Shown here one piece after another: positions 11,523 through 22,176 of a DNA stretch of 43,890 bases; position 1 is the stretch's first letter, and every line of letters begins with the position of its first letter. Source of the DNA: Chlorokybus atmophyticus (lineage: Eukaryota > Streptophyta > Chlorokybophyceae > Chlorokybales > Chlorokybaceae); contig RHPI01001037.1 in assembly GCA_009103225.1 (NCBI GenBank), positions 1,749,902 through 1,793,791 of the forward strand. The letters run 5' to 3'. The position numbers and the translations under genes were made by a program. The notes below the pieces were generated by a model. The model saw only the letters and a program-made list of their open reading frames with translations. It did no database searches and was not told the origin of the DNA.

Positions 11523-12799
11523 CTACGTGGACCATGACAGCGGACTGTTGCTAAGTGTGTATCCTAACCTCTGCAGCATGTGCCGCCCTATAAACTCTGA
11601 GTAGGCGGGGGGGATGCATTCTACTAAGGTGGTCTCTGCATGGATTTCAATGCCCAGAGCTTGCTGCCATCCGGTGAGTTCGCCCCTTGCTGCAGCTTTC
11701 CCATACACAAGGAACATTTGCTGTGTAATCGTTTTATGGTCAGAGATGGAATGGTCCACAGGAGCAGGGTGTCCAGACAAAGCGCCCAGACTGCGTTGCG
11801 TGTGGTCACATACCATGTCCACCGTGAGCGTGGGTTGCGTCTCGAAGACACGATGTGTGAAGGTGAAGTCCGAACATAGTGCCGCACAACACCATGTTGT
11901 GTTCCATGACAGCAGCGGCTGATGGAATGTTCTCGATGATGTAAGGCTTCCCGCATGTTTGTAATCATTGTTGCAGCACTGGGAGTAGTTGACTGTGCTG
12001 CCAACTGTCTCCATGTTGTTGGCGTTGTGTTGCTGGAATGCAGGTTGCATAAGCTTGGCATGGGGGGCTGGCCCATATCACATCGTAGTCGTCAAGGTCA
12101 ACTGACATTGCATCTTGCAGTATGAAGTCAAATGGGTATTCCGGTTGTGCATTGATGTCCACTACAGTGACTTCAAAGCCAGCTCGATATAACCCCATGC
12201 TGGCCCCTCCACCTCCGCAACAAAGGTCTAGCACCTTGGGTCGATGCGGGTATCCATCGGGCGACAGGTGAGTCTGGGTCACAAGCAGGGGTGCAGTGGT
12301 CGACCACAGAGGCAAGGATTGCACAGGAGGTGCTGCCTTGCGGTGTTGCTGCACTCTCTGTTCACCCACAATGTGGCACGCGGTGCTGCCATTGTGTGGG
12401 AACGTGACCACAATGTTGTGCAGCGCAATGTTGAGGTGCTGCACGTCACCAATGCAAAAGCGCACGCTATGACGACCTGGCAAACAGGTATGGATATTGG
12501 TAATCACGTGAGGGTGATGAAAGCATGTGGACTGCACCTGGCCCCTTACCGTTGTGCGTATTGAAACTGTATACGTTGCCGCTGTACCACTCTTTGTCAG
12601 CAGATAAGACCATAACCGCACAGCCACCGAGTGCAAGGCCTTCATCGTTGCAACGCTGGCGCAAGTCCACATGGTGGCCCCCGTTTGGTGAGATTGCGAG
12701 ACCAAGTTCTGTGGTGGACTGTACACTAATGTCCGATGGCGTAATGGCTGGACGTGGCATAGCCCCGAGCCCACATCGACTGCGCGCAGCCTGAGTCAC
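11523..12799 (-). pseudogene. Tudor-like + cytosine-5 DNA methyltransferase, broken
   Basis: An m5C DNA methyltransferase of the compact phage/Dcm type with an N-terminal Tudor-like fold. Joining across a 73-nt GT-AG intron (12477-12549) gives EWYSGNVYSFNTHNGRHSVR, then FCIGDVQHLNI, the Tudor pattern WYxGxVxxY...GxHxVxYxDGD. Methyltransferase motifs follow in order: motif I VLDLCCGGGGASMGL, a VVDIN acidic turn (II), ASPPCQAY (IV, catalytic Cys), YIIENIP (VI), LCGTMFGL (VIII), HRVFET, and the C-terminal ALGIEIH...IPPAYSEFIG block typical of phage enzymes. Lesions are an in-frame TGA at 11965-11967, with coding continuing in the same frame, and a frameshift near 11855-11870 between motif VIII and HRVFET. 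The gene sits directly 3' of the polyprotein pseudogene on the same strand and may belong to the same mobile element. Confidence 0.85.
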
Positions 12800-13088
12800 A
12801 AGCTAAGTGTGGGTAAGCAAAGCAGGCACTCTTTGCCCAGGGCAGCGCATTTCAGCAACGTACCACTGTGTGCTGCAGTGGTGATTGTGGTAGTTGTGTC
12901 CCTGGTCGGATGTATGGCATATAGCGCATGGGGTGCCCATGCCATTCGAATGTGGAACTTGCGCAGTCAGTGCAAGAGCATTCCATCAGGAAGAACTCAG
13001 GCTGTCTGCACTTGTGTTGTCCACGGCATGCCAGAATGTGAACGCCACGCGTGTGATGGTGCCAGCACGCAGCTGTAAATCCAAATCT
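12800..13088 (-). other. Possible 5' part of the methyltransferase pseudogene
   Basis: Between the two pseudogenes the minus strand carries short protein-like stretches in different frames, for example AGTITRVAFTFWHAVDN and FFLMECSCTDCASSTFEWHG. They may be N-terminal methyltransferase exons or further decay. I could not join them with confidence. Confidence 0.35.
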
Positions 13089-15156
13089 CTACTGGTAAGC
13101 AAGGCATTGCTGCTGGTGTTTATGGAGGCGGGCTCGTTGACCATTGCTCACGATAAATGCACGGCATACTGAACAGGTCCTGGACGCTTGTGGCATGATG
13201 ACCTGCAAACGGCAGACGGGCAATCGGCATGCCCTTCGCCCCACCCAAAGCGCAATGTCACAACCGAACTGCTCGCAAACCCTAAAAATGTGAGCTGTCC
13301 GCGTCTGCATGCGACTTGTCGCGATATGCATGTGGTTTTTTTCCAAATCAAATGTCGTCCACCTCCATGTGTGTGAGATCTTCAACATCACTGTCCTCTT
13401 CAGAGTCTGCGTCGGGCAGGGTGTAGTCGATGTCCTGGCCAGATTCAGGTTGACCATGAGTGGGTCCATGGCAAGTGTTGGGGTCCTGTGCCTCAGGTGC
13501 CTGGGTTGGCGAGTGTGGACATCACCGTGGTTGTCGCAACCAATGTGGGAGCTTGCGTCAGTGCATGCGTGGCCCAACTTCTGGCACTTGCAGCGTGTAA
13601 TCGCGCAACCATGCTTGCAGCCGCAAACCTTCATCAACACCTGCCGTCGGTTCCTTGCCGTGTTCTCTTCGAGGTCTTGCACGGCCACCCACACGCCATC
13701 AACCAGCTGGAATCCATACGCCAATAAGTCAGGGAAGCGCATGTCTGTCTCCGTGCTTTGCATCCACATCTGAACCGCATACACAGCACGAAACGCATGA
13801 AGCCACAGCGTATCTACTGTTGGCATAGTGTCACGTGGTGTGGCAGTCTTGTTCCAGATGGTCTTGTGTATGGCCTCTAACCACACAGCCAAGAACACTC
13901 TGTTGCTGGTGGTTGCGCTGCTACCGTGCAACTCAAAGAACAACGATGCTGGCGATCCGCTTTCAAATGACGATCGGTATTTCTTGAAGTAGCAGCAACC
14001 AAGCAGGCGAAGCACTGCAAAACACATTTCATGCTCCACCTTGCTGACGTTGCCAGTGACAAACTCCGCGTGTTGAGCCACAGTACGCCAGATGAACTGC
14101 TTGGAGATCCCGCCCACGAACGAGGTGTAGTCGCATCCAGTTGTAGCATAAACAAGTAAGAGCCACCAGCATCTGCTTGCCTCATTGATGGCACTGAGCT
14201 GATGTGTGGTTGTGACATGGTTGCGCAGCATGTCCATGTTGACAAAAGGTGGCAGCATGGACCCTCGCGAGTGTTGTGCAACTTGAATGGTGATGTCTTT
14301 CATGGGAGAATCCCAACTTTCCGTGATAGCCAACTCAATCATTGTCACGTCTGTGTCTGGTGAGTAATTGATGACGTGGTTATAAGGAGCTCTATTTGCA
14401 TGCACCCATACTCTTGAGTCAGCTTCGCCGTGGTTGCACTCATACTCGATGACAGAGTAATGCAACACAACACCAGCTGCGTTGCGCGACACCACTTGCG
14501 CCAGGTCCCCCACATCCTCTTTGTCGGAACCGCCAGCAAACACCACCTCCGGGTCTGGACGCAGGTGCGCCGACAGCATGCGTGGCATGTGCTCAGTTAT
14601 CAGCTCACACAGTAAACGCTTGAGGCTGCGGTCTTTCAAGACATCTCTCCAAGACCTCGGCAGCTCCGTGTCCATTGTGAGAGAACCACCCGAAGATGAA
14701 GATGCACCATCGTGTGCACGCTGCGACGACGACTTCACGCCAGTTTGCCAGCGTGGGGTGTCGAAGACGATGTGCACACCCTGCACCGCTGGGTTGGCGA
14801 GTCGCGGCAGAACAGAGGTGCATATCAGATGCTGGATGTAGTCAGCAATCGTGCCATGCGCAAGCTGACACTCTTAATTGATCAAGAACATGCCCTCCAA
14901 TATGACACATTTAACACCGGCAGGAGATCCGCGGTTGTAGCAACTGATGTCTAATGAAGCAACTCCTGCAAGGAACTTAGCCTTGTCCCCAGACCGCATC
15001 TTGCCCATGAGCTCCTCAAACAGAGCCCATGGATGTTCACAGTACCTGGCCGTAACCGTTGCCTTGTTTGCCCCGTTTGCAGCGAGTCGCTTGGCCACCA
15101 GCATCTCGAGCCTGTACTGCTTGAGAACAGTGGCTTGCTTCGACAGCCTCTTGGTC

Positions 15157-15161
15157 GCAGG
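15157..15161. repeat. Target-site duplication, copy 1 (GCAGG)
   Basis: The five bases GCAGG directly abut the outer edge of the left LTR. The identical GCAGG at 15686-15690 abuts the right LTR. Five-base duplications are the normal footprint of LTR-retrotransposon integration. Confidence 0.85.
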
Positions 15162-15240
15162 TGTCACAGCCCACTCGACCACAAAAGACTTGGTGCTTTT
15201 ATGGTCGATTTGTGGTAATTTAATGTACCTTCCCGTTACA
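15162..15240 (-). repeat. 3' LTR of the TRIM
   Basis: 79-bp LTR, downstream copy on the minus strand. It reads TGTAACGGGAAGG at its start and ends GGGCTGTGACA. By chance it stays open in the host frame, reading GRYIKLPQIDHKS, and so masquerades as protein. Confidence 0.85.
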
Positions 15241-15606
15241 TTCCCCCCCACTTAAGAACGCTGACGTCCTCGGCAGCTGGGGAATTTTCTTCCCAGGAGT
15301 CTGATTTAGGGTCGGTCACCGGTCCCACCACCCAAGAACCGGCCAATTTAAGCCCATACCGGTCAACGCGCGCATAGCGCTCCGCTGCCGGCCCCACAGG
15401 TCGCGTCGCCGCGATAGGCAGGTCGCGCCCTGCCGCGCCGACTGAACTGGTCAGTCCGGCGCGACTGCCATTAGGCAAGTCGCGACCCGATCGATGATGG
15501 CACTCATAAAGTGACCATTTACGATGTTATTGGATCGAGAAACAACGACCGCGGAATTCGTGTGCAAGGCAGGAATCGAACCCGGGTCTCAAGCTCCGAT
15601 GACCAA

Positions 15607-15685
15607 TGTTACAGCCCACTCGACCACAAAAGACTTAGTGCTTTAATGGTCGATTTGTGGTAATTAGATGTACCTTCCCGTTACA
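15607..15685 (-). repeat. 5' LTR of the TRIM
   Basis: 79-bp LTR, upstream copy on the minus strand. It differs from its partner by a few substitutions and small offsets around the GTGCTTT run. One difference puts a TAA in the host frame right after the GRYI codons. Confidence 0.85.
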
Positions 15686-15690
15686 GCAGG
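15686..15690. repeat. Target-site duplication, copy 2 (GCAGG)
   Basis: This is the partner of 15157-15161. It abuts the outer end of the TRIM 5' LTR. Confidence 0.85.
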
Positions 15691-18600
15691 GGCCATTGTC
15701 CTTAAGTTGAATCTGCGACTGACTTTGGCCAATGGTGCCTCTCTGCAGATGTCAACCTCGACATACGTCTTCATGGCTTCCACTCCCACTTCGTGATGCC
15801 TGGCAAGATCAGCACATGCTGCCGCTGTGGCCTCCACTCCAGAGGTGAGATGGGTCAATTGCAGCGTGTGTGGACAATCCAGTGCATTGTTGTCCCTTAT
15901 CACCTCTAGAATATGCTGGATGTCAGCGCCACACCTCGATTCATCAGACTTCAGGTTGCGCTCAACCCCGTGGTGATCATCATCTGCATCATCGTCCATG
16001 TCCATATGGTTTAGCTTGGAGTCAATCAACAGCTGGCGAAGGACCTGCTTGTGTGACTGACTTCACTTTTTCCAAGGTACAGCGATTTCTGGCGAAGAAA
16101 CTCTGCAGTGGGCTTGCAGAGTGACATCTTCATGTATCGGTTCACCTGCTATTCATGCGCCTCATCAAGAGCGACCAGTCTACCCTTAGCGCCGGTGAGA
16201 CTGATTGCAAAACCATCTGCTTGCAGCATGTTCAGCAGCGTACGCGGCATGAGACCTGCAGATCCGCTAGGTGCAAAGTCATCACCCGCTGGTAATGGAA
16301 TCTATCCCAAGCAAAAGACAATGGGCTCAACCTCTTGCAGCTGGCCATGCGCAGGTCCCAAATCTTGTGCCGCACACCGCACAATAAATCAAGGTAATGC
16401 AGCATGTCCCGGTTGACAATGTCCCACCAAAATTTCCATGTGGCATCTGTCTTGCATTGCTCCTCGCACCATGCTTCGAAGCTAGCACGCGACAGAGTAG
16501 CAATGGACGACAAACTTCTGGCCGTCAGCAATGCAACTGCTTTTCGTTTCTTCACATGCTCGGCGTTCCCACAGCTCATACATCCGTCTATACATTAACC
16601 CCAGCCCTTGCAGAGGAAGTTGTTGCGTCACTTCCAGTGGTGTCCATCTACTAGATGGTTGCGAGCAATGGATGCTGAAAACCCAGCGTGCAAGGACATG
16701 ACATCCCGTGCAGCGTCCCATGATATTTTGACGATGACAGGCTGCATGTTCATGAGCACATGGAAGTCCCCGGGAAGCGGGACAAGCCATTCCCAATACC
16801 CAGGCTTTGCTTTCAATAATGCTTGCATAAGTGCAAACGTTTTCTGACCACCTGTCATGCAGATCTTCGACTGCTCATCCGTCAGCACCACCCGTGCACG
16901 CAGCAGGAGTGCGTACTTGAGGTTGTCAATGTTGTCTGGGCAGAATGGCAACACCGGCAGATACTCGATGTCATTCACAACGACCGCGCTGGCGCGTCCT
17001 TGAGCATTCTGTAGCAGCCTGGCCCAGTCATCCTTTAATGTTGGAAGAGAATGCTGATCTTCCTGTTGCATCCGCTCCACCACTGTGTTGTGCATGGTAT
17101 TCCTGAAATCACGCAATGCTGCACTTCTTGAGGGAAGCAGGTTGAGAATGGGATCACTACGTATCACTCCGCGTGGGCGACTGCTCTGCGATCGTGGGAA
17201 CATTGCTTCTGGCACATGCTGAGCGACCAGGGACACGGGCAGCGAGCGGTTTCCGGATGGCTGCCATCAGGAAGGTAATCAGGCAGTGCTGGTGCAATGG
17301 CCCGCATGCGTTCTTAACTATTGGCACTTACTTGCAACTCCACAGGCGCATCGGCACTGCGGCCAGAAGTTGAGGTGAGTTGCTTTGATGTAGCGTGTAT
17401 GTCCCCCCCTTGCCTGCCCTTATACTTTGCCTGGTGCCCAACCTTAATGTCGAGATTGTCCACAGAAGCCAGGACGTGCTTGCCAGAGCCTGGCTGAATT
17501 CGTGCCAGCCAACCCAGATTGTTCAAAGCGCGCCCATGAATGTGCCGGTCGATGTGGCTGCGGCTCACAGCCACACCAAGTCGATTCAAGAACTGCATTA
17601 GCTTGTTGCCTTCGGAGTGGGAGTCCACTTCGTCGGTCACCACCATGTGGAGAGGAGAGAATGTGTACTTGCTTCTCGCATACAATACACTATGCATTAG
17701 AAAGCATGTCTTGTTGCGCACAATGACAAGGGCACGCGCGTGATGAGGACCAGCTGTTTTGGCTCGCTCCAAGACACTGTAACCTGTCATGGCTCCAAAT
17801 ACTTGTCGCAGCGCCGCCCCAGACTTCTCGCACTCGATCCCAATCAACAAAACGCAGGTCATGGTCCACATCGTTGCGCGCGACAACGCGCTGTCTCTCA
17901 TTCTTAATCAGACTGGTAAGCTCACGCAGCGCGTCATCATCGATGCCCTCGGGATCCGTATGTGCTTTGCTGTATGTTCGAGTGCTTGCTGGCAACTCCG
18001 TGACCCTCATTCCATGACGCAGCAGGCATGCCAAGGGGTGTGCCCATGCACCGATCAGCAGGGTACCTTGTTGTCTTGACCCAGTCACAACCACCACTGC
18101 TGACTTCAATCGCTGTTGAATGGCACAAAGCAGCAGTCGCACACAACCTACGTTGAACTTGGTTGCAACTGCCGTCAGATGTACAACTCCATCCCTCTAC
18201 AGCAGCTGGGATGCCACCTCCTTGACAGCACACGGCAAGGGACCCACCACTTCCTCCATTGCCACGAGCGTCACCTCGTCCACGAACAGCTCGCGCACCT
18301 TGTCTGCCACCCTAGCATCATACTGATGCTGTTGCGGTAATCTGCTTGCCATGAAAGTCTCACGCAGCCCAACTATCACATCATCCAACTCCGCCAGCTT
18401 AGTGCGGTAAGCCTCCAGGTCACCCTCTGCACGCAACCTGTCCCGCCTCTCTGTGTTGCTCAGCTCTGATGCTTCGCGCAGCTTACTCTTCAACATCTGC
18501 AGACACAGAAGCCAAGTTATACCTAACCACTGTGCGGAGTTTGGCAGGCAGGACATTCACCAACAGCCTCTAGACAATACCTCAACTTGGCGCTGTAAAT

Positions 18601-18979
18601 TTTCCACCTCTTCATCCCGGTCAACTTGCAAACTTGACGCAGCGGCCCTGGGAGTCTGAGTCTGCACAGGTTGTCTCCGCCCTACTAGTAGTTGTTGTCT
18701 CAATTCCTGCATGCCAGACAAACCTCATCATTATGATAGGCCAGTTCATGCTGGGTCAGAAGCGTTAACCCCTTGGTTCAACCACCAATATCCTGTACAG
18801 GCCTCGCACTGTGTCTGCCATCGGCGAGACTCCACAAGGGCTGCCTGCACAGCAGCTTGTACCCTCTGCACCACATTGGTCTCCAACTGAGACACCTCTC
18901 TGCGGACAGTCTTCAACTCAGCCTGGCAAGCATCCCTCTCCGCTACCAACGCAGCACGCGCTTTTCCCAGTTGCTCCAC

Positions 18980-19507
18980 CTCTCTCCTCAGACACTACGG
19001 CCAGGCATGGAGGCAACATAGACTTGGATCAAATTGCAAACAACACTGTCAGCAATCGCATACAGCGCTCATTTGGATGCTAACATTCGTGTTTGAACTC
19101 TCGTCATTTGGCATTCTCAGCAATCACTCACTAGCACCACACTACATCGTGTGCATTCCTCTGACAGAATACCATACACAATCTTCTGCGCCTACATGTA
19201 AACATGACACATGGAGCAACGTGACACTGTCACAGCTATGCACGAAAAAGATGGTGTTATGTGTACAACGCGCATGCAAATATGAAGACATTGCAATCCA
19301 GCTTCACAACAGCTTATTCACCTCAAGTTGGCTAGCGACACGGCTCTGCGCATACGGTTTTACATAATCTGTACACAACAGCAATCCATATAAATCCACA
19401 TTCATCCCGCCAAGACACACAGCAACCACTGTTAAGTGGACAGCAATATGCACAAGGCATGTTTTTAAGGCTTATTTATCTCACAATTGTATCCACAAAC
19501 ACCTTAT
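18980..19507. other. Intergenic, no supported gene
   Basis: AT-richer sequence between two minus-strand genes. A 96-codon plus-strand frame at 19077-19367 has no family features. The pseudogene's first exon may begin slightly upstream, around 19000-19015, but no better start was found. Confidence 0.4.
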
Positions 19508-20343
19508 TTACTCGAGACTAAACAGCCGTGACTGCCCATTGCGCACACCTGCCGCGAGACCATGTGGAGTCTTCGGCGTCTTTGGTGGTGGTGGCCTGAT
19601 GTTTGCCTGCATCCTCGACAAGGTGGATCCCATGTGTCGGCGATTGCCATTATTGTCATAACGAGTGTGTGGATGCTGTGACAGCTGCTGACAAATCGCA
19701 TGCTGCTTGTGGCGTTTGTTCATCTGCCATGACTGCGGAGGGATATTCTCCTGATCAGCCATGCCGTCATCTTCAGATTTGGACGTGCCGGGGTCATCTT
19801 CACCCTTCACAGCGGGATCAGTTCAGTAACAGCAAGACATACGACCATCAACGTGATGCTCACTGAACATAACATAAACTGCACCTGACCATCAGGACCC
19901 ACCGCACCACCACCAGGCAGTCCAGGTGCATCCTGCCAAGGACACAATGTTGCCGCATCTTAAGCCATCTATGGCTTAAGAGACCAAGGTAGACATGCAC
20001 AAACATGTACACCGACACAAACGGACCAAATGTGCAATGCAGCCCAATGCCAAAACATCACCTACATACATACCTTAGGGCAGGACTGAAGCACCAGGTC
20101 GTTGCCACGCCACCTCCAGACCTTGACACATGTCAATGCATACAAATACACACTGGTGACACACATTCTCGACTTCTGCAACCCACACTCCTCCTTGAGC
20201 TGCGTCACATAGCACTTATCCTCTGCCCGGCGCTTGGCGTCATTCTTCTGGGTGACATTTCGAGCAACCCTAGCAACCTCTATCTCAGCCAGCTTGCGGC
20301 CCTGCTCCTCCAGACGATCCGCTAGCGACACCTCGTCCGCCAT
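19508..20343 (-). CDS. Small basic protein, unknown function
   Basis: A minus-strand gene of several exons. The first exon starts at 20343 (MADEVSLADRLEEQGRKLAE) and is a charged helical, coiled-coil-like segment of about 60 residues ending near 20160. A small exon near 19935-19890 reads DAPGLPGGGAVGPD. The last exon (about 19808-19508) reads EDDPGTSKSEDDG, then ENIPPQSWQMNKRHKQ, then PPPPKTPKTPHGLA, and stops TAA after RLFSLE. The C-terminal part is basic with proline-flanked KTP sites, which could be CDK-type phosphorylation motifs. The joins of exons 1-3 are not certain; one intermediate exon around 20098-20074 (DLVLQSCPK) fits phase with the DAPG exon. No family is recognised, and it appears intact, unlike the pseudogenes downstream. 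Confidence 0.6.
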
Positions 20344-20805
20344 CGCCGCCGCCCAACAACACAGACCGACTACACGCAACTGATCCCACGCATGTCGAAT
20401 TTGAGAGCTTGAATGCGGCCACCATTGGGCAACGGTGCACGCACTGTTTTATAACGTTGCAACATCTTTTATCAGTTCAAGGACAGACATACATAGCGCT
20501 GCACAACGGCGATTCAAAACAGCTTCACACAACAAATACTACTAAAACTGCGCGCAACAGCACTGACCCGCAACCGTTAACACGCGTCGAACACATCGCC
20601 GACAACACTGATGGTCGACGGTGTGCCCGCCACGAACAGCGGTGCGGATCAGCTGTGTTCACGCGCAGTTCATCAACTGACTACACCTACATACGTCGCC
20701 ATATACGATCGCGACCGTCCGTCTGCTTCAATCCTGGGCGGCCGGGTTAAGCAAAAGCCGTCTAGCGATCCCACTGATCCAGATGAAAGAAGACGAACAG
20801 TTACG

Positions 20806-20830
20806 GCGGTTACAATATAATTGTAACCGC
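20806..20830. repeat. Perfect 11-bp inverted repeat
   Basis: The arms GCGGTTACAAT and ATTGTAACCGC are separated by ATA. A third, imperfect copy of the GGTTGTAAC word lies about 15 bases further on. It could be a factor-binding palindrome or the end of a small inverted-repeat transposon. Confidence 0.75.
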
Positions 20831-21400
20831 TTCAGGTATACCGGTTGTAACTAAATTTTTATAAAAGTACCCAGCTAGCATTCTCAACTGGTCAGTCGAG
20901 AATGCAAGTCCTTTCCTTGCGGTTACCCTTGCTAGGGGCCGCCGTTCTAGCTGTCACGAACCATACCTTTCCTTGGTGTGTATGCTTCTTGCTTGAACCC
21001 ATTTGCAATAGCGGTTGTCTTTGCTTCAAAGGTGTGAGTGCTGTGTGTTGTTGTCGTGAGCAAGGTACATGCTTGCTGAGAAGCGTGCTATTATCACATC
21101 GACACCGCAAACGCCCCAATACAACCCATACTACCAAGAGGCTGATATGTTCTCTCCACGCCAGTGACTTATTCGGTACGATGCATTACATGCTTACAGT
21201 ATCATCGAGGAGTGCATACAGAGAGCATTAAAAGTGACTTGGCACCAACTTCGAGTGATCCGTTCTGTGCTCATTCACGGGATCATCATGTTGTGAATGC
21301 ATGACATGCATTGGTGTTTTCAATGCACGGGCTTTTACACATATCACTAAATTAATCGTTGTGCAACCATCTTGTCATTGTTGGCTATCGCGCACTTCGT

Positions 21401-21432
21401 CCTCATTACCATAGATCCTCATTACCATAGAT
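21401..21432. repeat. 16-bp tandem duplication
   Basis: CCTCATTACCATAGAT occurs twice head to tail without any mismatch. It is a local slippage product with no visible function. Confidence 0.85.
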
Positions 21433-21918
21433 ATTAGGGGAGCTCGTTGTCCTGATCAGCATTTGATTTCACATTCAAGGCACGACCAAGTCCTACACAC
21501 ACAGTGTCACTCGGTGAGGGACATCCAATGCGAAGGGAGCACCAACTCTACACATGCACAGTTATCCACGATCAGGAGGCCTTTGCGGGCCTTACATGTA
21601 TGTACGAGAGCTATATCGCTATGCAGTTATAACAATGTAGAGGCTCTATTCTGACCAGCTCCAGTCAGTGGCACTCTTGTGCCTTGAGAGTGGGTTGGTT
21701 TGCTACTGAATGTTGCTGCATCCGTGCTCGTTATAATACGAGCGACCCCACACAGTGCGTCCCCTCCCCAAGCGCTGCGCTCGAGGGGGCTTCCTGCGCA
21801 CCGGACACTATTGTTGCACGGCCCAAACTATGCGTTTCCAAATGAGGCCCACCCAGTCTCCAGGTTCATTTATATGGTACCAATGCGGCATCTGGCGACC
21901 ATGGCGACGGAGGGGGGT

Positions 21919-22176
21919 CTAGTACAGAGAAGGAACAAAAACATTGTCGTCATTGCTATCATCCTCCTCCGGCGGCGTCCAGCCCACGGGGATGTCATAG
22001 CACCAAGGGTTTGCCTTTGCTACATAGGCAACGAGGCCCGTGCTCACGGCATAAAAGTCTACCTTGTTTGGCCACGTGTACCTCTTTACAAAGAGGTACA
22101 AATGGCATCGCCAGTTGGCATCGCCAATGCGCGCGTATCCGTTGCCACCATCGCGGGCATGCCAACTCACATGCAC
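21919..22176 (-). other. Coding-like exon, unassigned
   Basis: A minus-strand frame of 85 codons ending in a stop. The protein has balanced composition, is rich in Trp, Tyr and Gly (GYARIGDANWRCHLYLFVKR, then DIPVGWTPPEEDDSNDD) and has an acidic tail, unlike the random frames around it. The stretch at 22490-22729 on the same strand may be an upstream exon. No family is recognised. It could be the last exon of a small gene or a gene fragment. Confidence 0.35.
22078..22099. repeat. Perfect 10-bp hairpin inside the coding-like exon
   Basis: GTACCTCTTT and AAAGAGGTAC flank AC. The palindrome lies inside the possible exon 21919-22176 and encodes its YLFVKRY segment, so it may be coincidental. Confidence 0.6.

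Larger units (their letters stand above)
15162..15685 (-). mobile_element. TRIM (miniature LTR retrotransposon), 524 bp
   Basis: Two 79-bp direct repeats (15162-15240 and 15607-15685) begin TG and end CA when read on the minus strand. Just inside the 5' LTR (minus strand) is TTGGTCATCGGAGC, close to the initiator-tRNA-Met primer-binding site pattern TGGTATCAGAGC. Just inside the 3' LTR is the purine tract AAGTGGGGGGGAA. GCAGG is duplicated on both sides. The 366-bp interior has no coding capacity, so the element would need enzymes from an autonomous partner. It lies inside the polyprotein pseudogene: deleting the element and one GCAGG copy rejoins FNLRTMAPA to TKRLSKQATV in frame. The LTRs differ at a few positions, so the insertion is not brand new. 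Confidence 0.88.
13089..18979 (-). pseudogene. Transposon-type polyprotein: coiled coil, DUF6589-like, PIN/FEN-like, CXC
   Basis: A long multidomain protein of the kind found in many copies in invertebrate, fungal and algal genomes, probably mobile-element encoded. Order: coiled coil (18979-18200, with KARAALVAERDACQAEL and KSKLREASELSNTERRDR); a region with SALSRATMW; a DUF6589-like core with SVDNLDIKVGHQ (near 17450) and LVPLPGDFHVLMNMQP (near 16750); a VALDEAHE..VNR block (near 16160); a nuclease-like domain with VQGVHIVFD, HGEADSRVWVH, SPDTDVTMIEL and ATTGCDYTSF; and a tesmin/TSO1 CXC motif CGCKHGC...CKCQKLGHAC (near 13600). Broken by in-frame stops at 18197-18199 (TAG), 16149-16151 (TAG) and 14874-14876 (TAA), frame changes near 17890, 16630, 16570 and after the CXC motif, and a TRIM insertion. 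The frame after the CXC motif would end in an acidic tail near 13369. The intron at about 17250-17330 is spliced in phase. The domain family names are from memory and need a profile search. Confidence 0.75.

Noticed and set aside
14874-15251. Separate 125-residue protein starting MGGNVTGRYIKLPQ
   Set aside because: Its first 26 codons are TRIM LTR sequence. The rest is the continuation of the pseudogene that the TRIM interrupts.
15162-15690. tRNA-derived SINE, because TGGTCGAGTGGG and GGTTCGATTCC on the minus strand resemble A and B boxes about 31 nt apart
   Set aside because: The A-box-like word lies inside the 79-bp terminal repeat and is present in both copies. The TG...CA ends, primer site, purine tract and 5-bp duplication fit a TRIM much better.
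11523-18979. Stop-codon reassignment (TAG/TAA read as Gln) to explain in-frame stops
   Set aside because: Intact genes in the window end at conserved positions with TAA (KUP) and TAG (PHT4, coiled-coil gene). The block also has frameshifts, so decay is simpler.
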